Shown here piece by piece: positions 59,555 to 64,000 of a stretch of DNA of 64,000 nt; within the stretch, counting starts at the first letter, position 1, and each line of letters starts with the position of its first letter. Made by a program: the position numbers and the translations under genes. Location of the stretch: the NCBI GenBank assembly GCA_022497145.1, contig MU385965.1, positions 1-64,000 on the forward strand, written 5' to 3'. The notes beneath the pieces are model-generated. The model had not been told where the DNA came from. It saw nothing but the letters and a program-made list of their open reading frames with translations, and did no database searches. The DNA is from Rostrohypoxylon terebratum. Its lineage: Eukaryota; Ascomycota; Sordariomycetes; Xylariales; Hypoxylaceae.

Positions 59555-60628
59555 TGAGAGAGAGAGGGTGTAGGACCTTAAGCCTTTAAGCCTTTAAGGC
59601 TTAAGGCTTAAGGCTTAGATACTACTATCTGGGAAGTGAAAGATGTGTGCTCATTCGAAAGGATTGATCCTTACTTATCCTTATTCTCGAATATACTATA
59701 AGAATGCGTGGTCTTGTTACTATTATCGGAAATGGCGATAGGGTTGCCATGACCGTATATATAGTATATACTAGTCGTCGATGATGAGATGTCCATGTTT
59801 TATGATGATAGAAGGTGAAGGGGGAAAAAAAGGGGGAGGAAAAGAACAGAAAAGATGAAAAGAGAAAAAGAAGAGGCTAAGGAAGATTACAGTGTCTGAT
59901 AGGTCACTGATATAGTATAATTCTGTGAGAGAACTTTGGGACTTTGGGACTTTGGGACACTGCATTGAATGCTACAAACCTTAATTACTATGTACCTCCC
60001 AGGGCTATTACGGTTTACCTACTAGCCGTCCTAGCTGGAGGACCTGCTAGGTATACTAGTTACCCCTCTACGTAATATGGAGAAGACCTAGAGATGCGGG
60101 GTTACCCCTCACAGTGTAAACTTTGGAGAGCCAAGGGCTTTCAAGGTTGGCTTGGTGGAAGTGGAAGTCACCATCAGGGCTCCAGGGCTCTAGGGCTGTA
60201 CCGCTACTAGCCCTAGAGGTTAGGTGCCCGCTACAAGGTAGGTAGGACTAGGGCTATTATTCTAGTATTATTACCTCTAGCTAGTACATTATTACTAGGC
60301 AGGCTGAAAGGAAATCTCAAATCTCCAAAACTTCCAAAATCGAAAACTTCCAAGTCAGGTTCAACTTGTTCACTTCGGCCTTCGGTTTTTTTTCACTTTC
60401 CACCTCTCACTTTTCACTTTCAACGCCTCTTCACTTTTCTACTTCCAAATATCCAAATATTCAAATTGTCTGAAGGGGGTCTCTAACGACAAAATAACAA
60501 CAGGAAAGGACTTGCAACTTTCTCAGAATAGACCACACCCCCACCCACCGTTACAGAGCTCAGAGCCCAGAGCCCAGAGCTGTTCATGAGGTCAACGAGG
60601 TCCACGAGGTCCGTGAGATGATAGTGTG
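59555..60628. other. Intergenic with palindromes and purine tract
   Basis: 1.07 kb, no gene. CCTTTAAGCCTTTAAGGCTTAAGG-type inverted/tandem words lie at 59578-59616, a purine-rich tract at 59811-59880, and a triple GGGACTTT repeat at 59937-59956. The segment 60552-60618 has GAGCCCA and GAGGTC tandem units immediately before the SET gene start. Confidence 0.55.
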
Positions 60629-61957
60629 ATGGCCACGGTCACAGAGCGCTTCGACGCGCTGCTTCGGTGGGTGGAGGCAGATGGAGGGAGTCTGAACCCG
60701 GCCGTCGAGATCTATCATGACGACCTCACCAAAGCATCTTTTCGTGTCAAACATTCGTTTTCGCTTGGGGTCGATGATCCTATCGTCACACTCCCCCTCT
60801 CAAAGTCGCTCTCCTACATCAATGCTATCGACCACCACCCGGACTTCACTTTCTCCTCCTCCTTCTCCCCAGGCGGCGCCAACACCCAAGATGCATGCCT
60901 TTTCCCCGCGGACTTCTTGAAGGTGACCCCTCCACATGTTATCGGTCGCTTCTTCCTCATGCAACAGCAACTTCTAGGCCATAAATCTAAGTGGTGGCCC
61001 TACATACGGACACTACCTCAGCCCGAACATATGAGTAGCATTCTCCCTGCCATGTGGCCGTCTGAGGATATCGACTTTCTCAGGGGAACCAATGCCTTTG
61101 CTGCTGTCCAGGATATCAAATCGACCTTGAAGAAGGAGTACAAACATGCCATAAGATTGCTACCTGAATCCTACCATTCAGACTATACTCGGCCGTTGTA
61201 CCATTGGGCCTATAGCATCTTTACAAGCCGTAGTTTCCGGCCCTCGCTCATCCTCCCCCCACAAATCTCGTCTGGCCTTCCTTGCAACGTAGACGACTTC
61301 TCAGTACTTCTCCCTCTGTATGACATCGGCAACCACTCGCCCCTCGCGAAAATTGCCTGGGCCACCGATGAGGAAGCCCAATCATGCACACTCAGGTGTA
61401 GACAAACATACTCGGCCGGGGAACAAGTGTTCAATAACTACGGGATGAAGACTAACGTTGAACTTCTTCTTGGATATGGCTTCATCATCCCAGAAGATGA
61501 CGAATTCCACAATGATTATATCCATATCAAGACGAAAGCAGACCCGGAGGCTGGTGACTTGGCTGCTACACACGTCGTATCCTTGAGACCTATGGCACAT
61601 CAGAGCTCTTTGGTCGGGAGGTCAAGGCTCCTGAGCGCGGACTCGCTCGGTTGCCTTCCCTGCCTCTCGCACATCCAGGACACCCTCGTCGTTGCTCTCT
61701 ACGAGAGCATCACAAAGGGGGGAAGCGAGCCAAATAACGCCAGCTTGACCGAAATAATGAGGGGCGAGATTGCGGATGAGATTCTCAGGAAAATCATTGA
61801 CTCGTTGGGTTCGAAGCTGAGCATCGACCTGGAAGATCTCGAAGTGAACGAGCCCGAGTACGAGGCCACCAACCGCAACCAACAACTCGTCGTACGTTAT
61901 CGTGATCAATGTAGGAAAGTATTTGAAAATACTCTTCGAAGCTTAATGGCGGGATGA
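60629..61957 (+). CDS. SET-domain protein methyltransferase, RuBisCO-LSMT/SETD3-like class (442 aa)
   Basis: Single exon; ATG 60629 (the preceding GTG of the open frame is not used). It transfers methyl groups from SAM to lysine or histidine side chains of non-histone proteins. The split SET domain is visible: an N-terminal strand region (VTLPLSKSLSYINAID), an iSET insert of helices (residues about 90-190), then the conserved LYDIGNHSPLAK (the NHS of SAM binding) and YSAGEQVFNNYG with the catalytic tyrosine, followed by LLLGYGFIIPEDD. A helical C-terminal domain binds substrate in this class. Length and layout fit the fungal Rkm/SETD3-like enzymes. The target is unknown. Confidence 0.87.
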   Translation: MATVTERFDALLRWVEADGGSLNPAVEIYHDDLTKASFRVKHSFSLGVDDPIVTLPLSKSLSYINAIDHHPDFTFSSSFSPGGANTQDACLFPADFLKVTPPHVIGRFFLMQQQLLGHKSKWWPYIRTLPQPEHMSSILPAMWPSEDIDFLRGTNAFAAVQDIKSTLKKEYKHAIRLLPESYHSDYTRPLYHWAYSIFTSRSFRPSLILPPQISSGLPCNVDDFSVLLPLYDIGNHSPLAKIAWATDEEAQSCTLRCRQTYSAGEQVFNNYGMKTNVELLLGYGFIIPEDDEFHNDYIHIKTKADPEAGDLAATHVVSLRPMAHQSSLVGRSRLLSADSLGCLPCLSHIQDTLVVALYESITKGGSEPNNASLTEIMRGEIADEILRKIIDSLGSKLSIDLEDLEVNEPEYEATNRNQQLVVRYRDQCRKVFENTLRSLMAG

Positions 61958-62250
61958 GCTTTCGTGCACACGCAGATATAAAGGGTTGTCGACCTGTGCA
62001 GAAGCTCGGAATCGATAAATTCACTGTCAAACTCCAAACTAAGGGGGTATCAAAATGCAATCTGCCGCCGACGCCCGAAATTACCGGAGCACACCCTCCG
62101 TTTTCTTAATGACCCAAAATCATCCTTCATTCGTAAAGGATGTGCTCATCCTCCCATACGTGCTTCCCCGAAGAATTCATCCTTAAAAAAGAAAAAAGAA
62201 AAAAGAAAAAAGAAAAAAGAAAAAAGAAAAAGAAAAAAAACCCCCACGTT
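61958..62250. repeat. Convergent 3' region with AAAAAAG heptamer repeats
   Basis: The 3' ends of the SET gene and the minus-strand gene at 62251 face each other. The heptamer AAAAAAG is repeated in tandem about seven times at 62185-62239, only a dozen bases from the stop of the minus-strand gene. Confidence 0.7.
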
Positions 62251-62921
62251 TCAATGATCTCGTTCATTGCCTAGGCTAGGTTGCCATTCTCCAAACACAT
62301 CTTCTGCTTCGTCGGGTAAAAGAGTCATGTTTTCGTTCAAGAGGTCTAGACATGCCTTGGAAGCTATATCCATAAGTTAGCGACCACGATGACGAAGCAC
62401 GTCATAGATCTCATAGATCTCAAAGCAAAGCAAGCTCAAAGATAGCACTCACGCAGTAATAGACTAATATCCCCGGAGCTGAGTGCCGCGCTCATCCTAG
62501 CTGACTTGTAGCAGCCGTAGGTCTGCTGGAGATCTAACATGCGTCTCCACAGCCTTACAGGGTCCCCGTTCGTGCCCTCTTCCAAGGCCTTGAGTGACTC
62601 TCGTCTCCTGTTTCTGAACGCATCTGTACGAACTGACGCACTAGAACATGGCGACGGTGACCTCGACTCTTGGAATTTTTCGATCGGGTGGACGAGCTCG
62701 AGTATTTCAATTTCTTTCGGGGGGCTACGCGTAAGCGGGCATGGCGTGATGGCGTCGATATCGTCGACCGTCATCGACCGGCTTGGCTTTCTTGATGTCT
62801 TGGACATGTCGAAGTTGAAGTCACGTAGGTTTGTACCCTCCGATATGCGAGCACCGCGTAAGCTGTATGCCTCTATTGTGCTCTTAAGCGTCGCCGATAA
62901 GAAGGCTGCAGTGAGGCCTGG
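62251..62921 (-). CDS. Unidentified gene, two 3'-terminal exons
   Basis: Exon A 62921-62453 and last exon 62363-62251, with an 89-nt intron (GTGAGT..ATAG) in phase 1. The frame starts at an acceptor-like TTTCTAG before CCA at 62921 and stays open through an Ala/Leu-helical piece (LTAAFLSATLKSTIEAYSLR), ARISEGTNLRDFNFDMSK, a Ser/Pro-rich linker and a helical VRLWRRMLDLQQTYGCYKSA. It ends in ACLDLLNENMTLLPDEAEDV and stops at 62251. If exon A is not preceded by another exon, the first ATG is 62807. I did not find the first exon with confidence; an ATG near 63325 is one candidate. Not recognised; likely a fungus-specific soluble protein. Confidence 0.5.
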
Positions 62922-64000
62922 CTAGAAATCTTATGTATCGTTATTTATATCGGACGACTAAATTTGATGGGTTTCATAAGAGGTATCTGGGTTTTGATGC
63001 AATATTGAAAAAAAAAAAAACTGCTCTTCAGGTATCTTGAGAGAGAGAGAGAGAAAAAGCAGCTCCAGATCGACAGAGTGTGGAGCAAATAGACTTAAAT
63101 ACATATGAACTATAGAAGTAGCTACTTCGTAGAGTAACCTCAGGCCACCTGAGGAAGAAGCCAAATCCAGATGGCACACATGGCTCATGCCTGACAAGCG
63201 TTTTTTTTTTTTTTGGCATTAGAGAGGGTGATGTGATGATGAAACCTGCATCACACCCAATCATAATCGTCTGGGGTCTAAGTCATCGATCCCTGCCTCT
63301 GGCATTGTCCTGCAGCGCCCGCGCATACTATTACTATCCGCGGATATATAGACTGAGTCAAGATGGTTGAACGATACTACGGTAAGTGCCAATCAAGGCT
63401 AGATTACCAGATATGACCAGGTGTTGGGTGTGTCCAGGGACCTGACGAACGACTCACTGGTCCGAGCTGGGACGATGGCGACGTGCGTCAGGCTACCAAA
63501 TTTGGTGGTGGAGGAGGGAAGAAGAAGAGGAGGAGGAGGGGGAGGAGGAGGAAGGAGGAGGTGCAAAAGGTTCCAACTGACCTTATCGTATACATCCATA
63601 ATAATATTACTATCTTCATGAAGGGGGGCTTGCATTCAGTGTTGTCGACAACAGCACGTAGTGTATTCTCGCCCCTTCTTCTCGTTCTTTGATCGGACCT
63701 ACCTGCTACCTGCTACATCATCATATGACATCTTCACACGTCCTTACATCCAGGCACACAAATTGCCCAGGTCTCATATTGAAACTGGATTTCGAGATGC
63801 TAAATTGTGTCCTGGTGTTGTTGCCCAGTAGGAGAAGGGGGAGTAGGGGGAGTAGGGGTGTTGGCTCAGGCTAGACCCGACTGGGTTCGACTGGGGGTGG
63901 GAGGGTCTAGGTAGGTATGTAGGTATGGATGGGAAGGTAATAAGGTATGCAGCTATATTGTAGATCCTCAACTACCGACCGATGCATTCCCGGCGCTCCC
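62922..64000. other. Right end: probable 5' flank, purine tract
   Basis: No supported complete gene. A13 and T14 runs lie at 63008-63020 and 63201-63214, a GAGA run at 63040-63056, a nearly pure purine tract at 63508-63562, and a GGGGGAGTA tandem near 63836-63860. Part of this is probably the upstream exon and promoter of the minus-strand gene at 62921. Confidence 0.5.

Overview
The window reads as nuclear DNA of a filamentous ascomycete (Pezizomycotina). The genes are split by 41-98 nt introns with GT..AG borders and CTAAC-type branch sites. The protein set is typical of the group: asco-laccase, Zn2Cys6 regulator, C45-type acyltransferase, battenin, App1-type DUF2183 protein and fungal GST. 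Intergenic DNA is full of TACCTAGGTA-type palindromic words. I would guess Sordariomycetes, but nothing here fixes the order or genus. All exon structures were built by hand from splice signals and reading frame. For 15 genes the joined exons give an exact multiple of three and one open frame.

Layout. 1-1400: a small two-exon gene and the remains of a non-LTR retrotransposon. 1458-3814 (-): intact seven-exon laccase. 3815-9445: gene-poor stretch with decayed coding fragments on the minus strand. 9446-10946 (+): TRAPPC12-like tethering-complex protein. 11194-13019: GC-rich block made almost entirely of short perfect hairpins, at least fourteen with CCAG in the loop on the same strand; this is the main unexplained object. 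13272-14791 (-): nucleotidyltransferase-like gene whose only canonical splice breaks the frame. 16000-17620 (-): MFS transporter. 18326-18957 (-), 19447-22067 (+) and 22890-24515 (+): three genes for fungal membrane proteins of unknown role. 24516-27392: long intergenic region with a roughly 290-bp island of almost pure A/T.

27393-45571 is a denser, housekeeping-like segment: coiled-coil protein with a centrosomin-type motif (+), HhH-GPD DNA glycosylase (+), Zn2Cys6 regulator (+) convergent with battenin (-), C45 acyltransferase (-), DUF2183/App1-type phosphatase (+) and a GST with an 11-nt micro-exon (+). 45572-58737 is a 13-kb desert with no intact gene, only stop-interrupted coding relics and recurring short palindromes. 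The right end holds an isoprenylcysteine methyltransferase-like gene (+), a SET-domain methyltransferase (+) and the 3' part of an unidentified gene (-).

No biosynthetic gene cluster is evident. The housekeeping genes (TRAPP, spindle-pole-type, base-excision repair, battenin, ICMT, SET) are separated by two accessory tracts (about 4-24 kb and 46-58 kb) that hold the membrane proteins, the decayed genes and the hairpin block.
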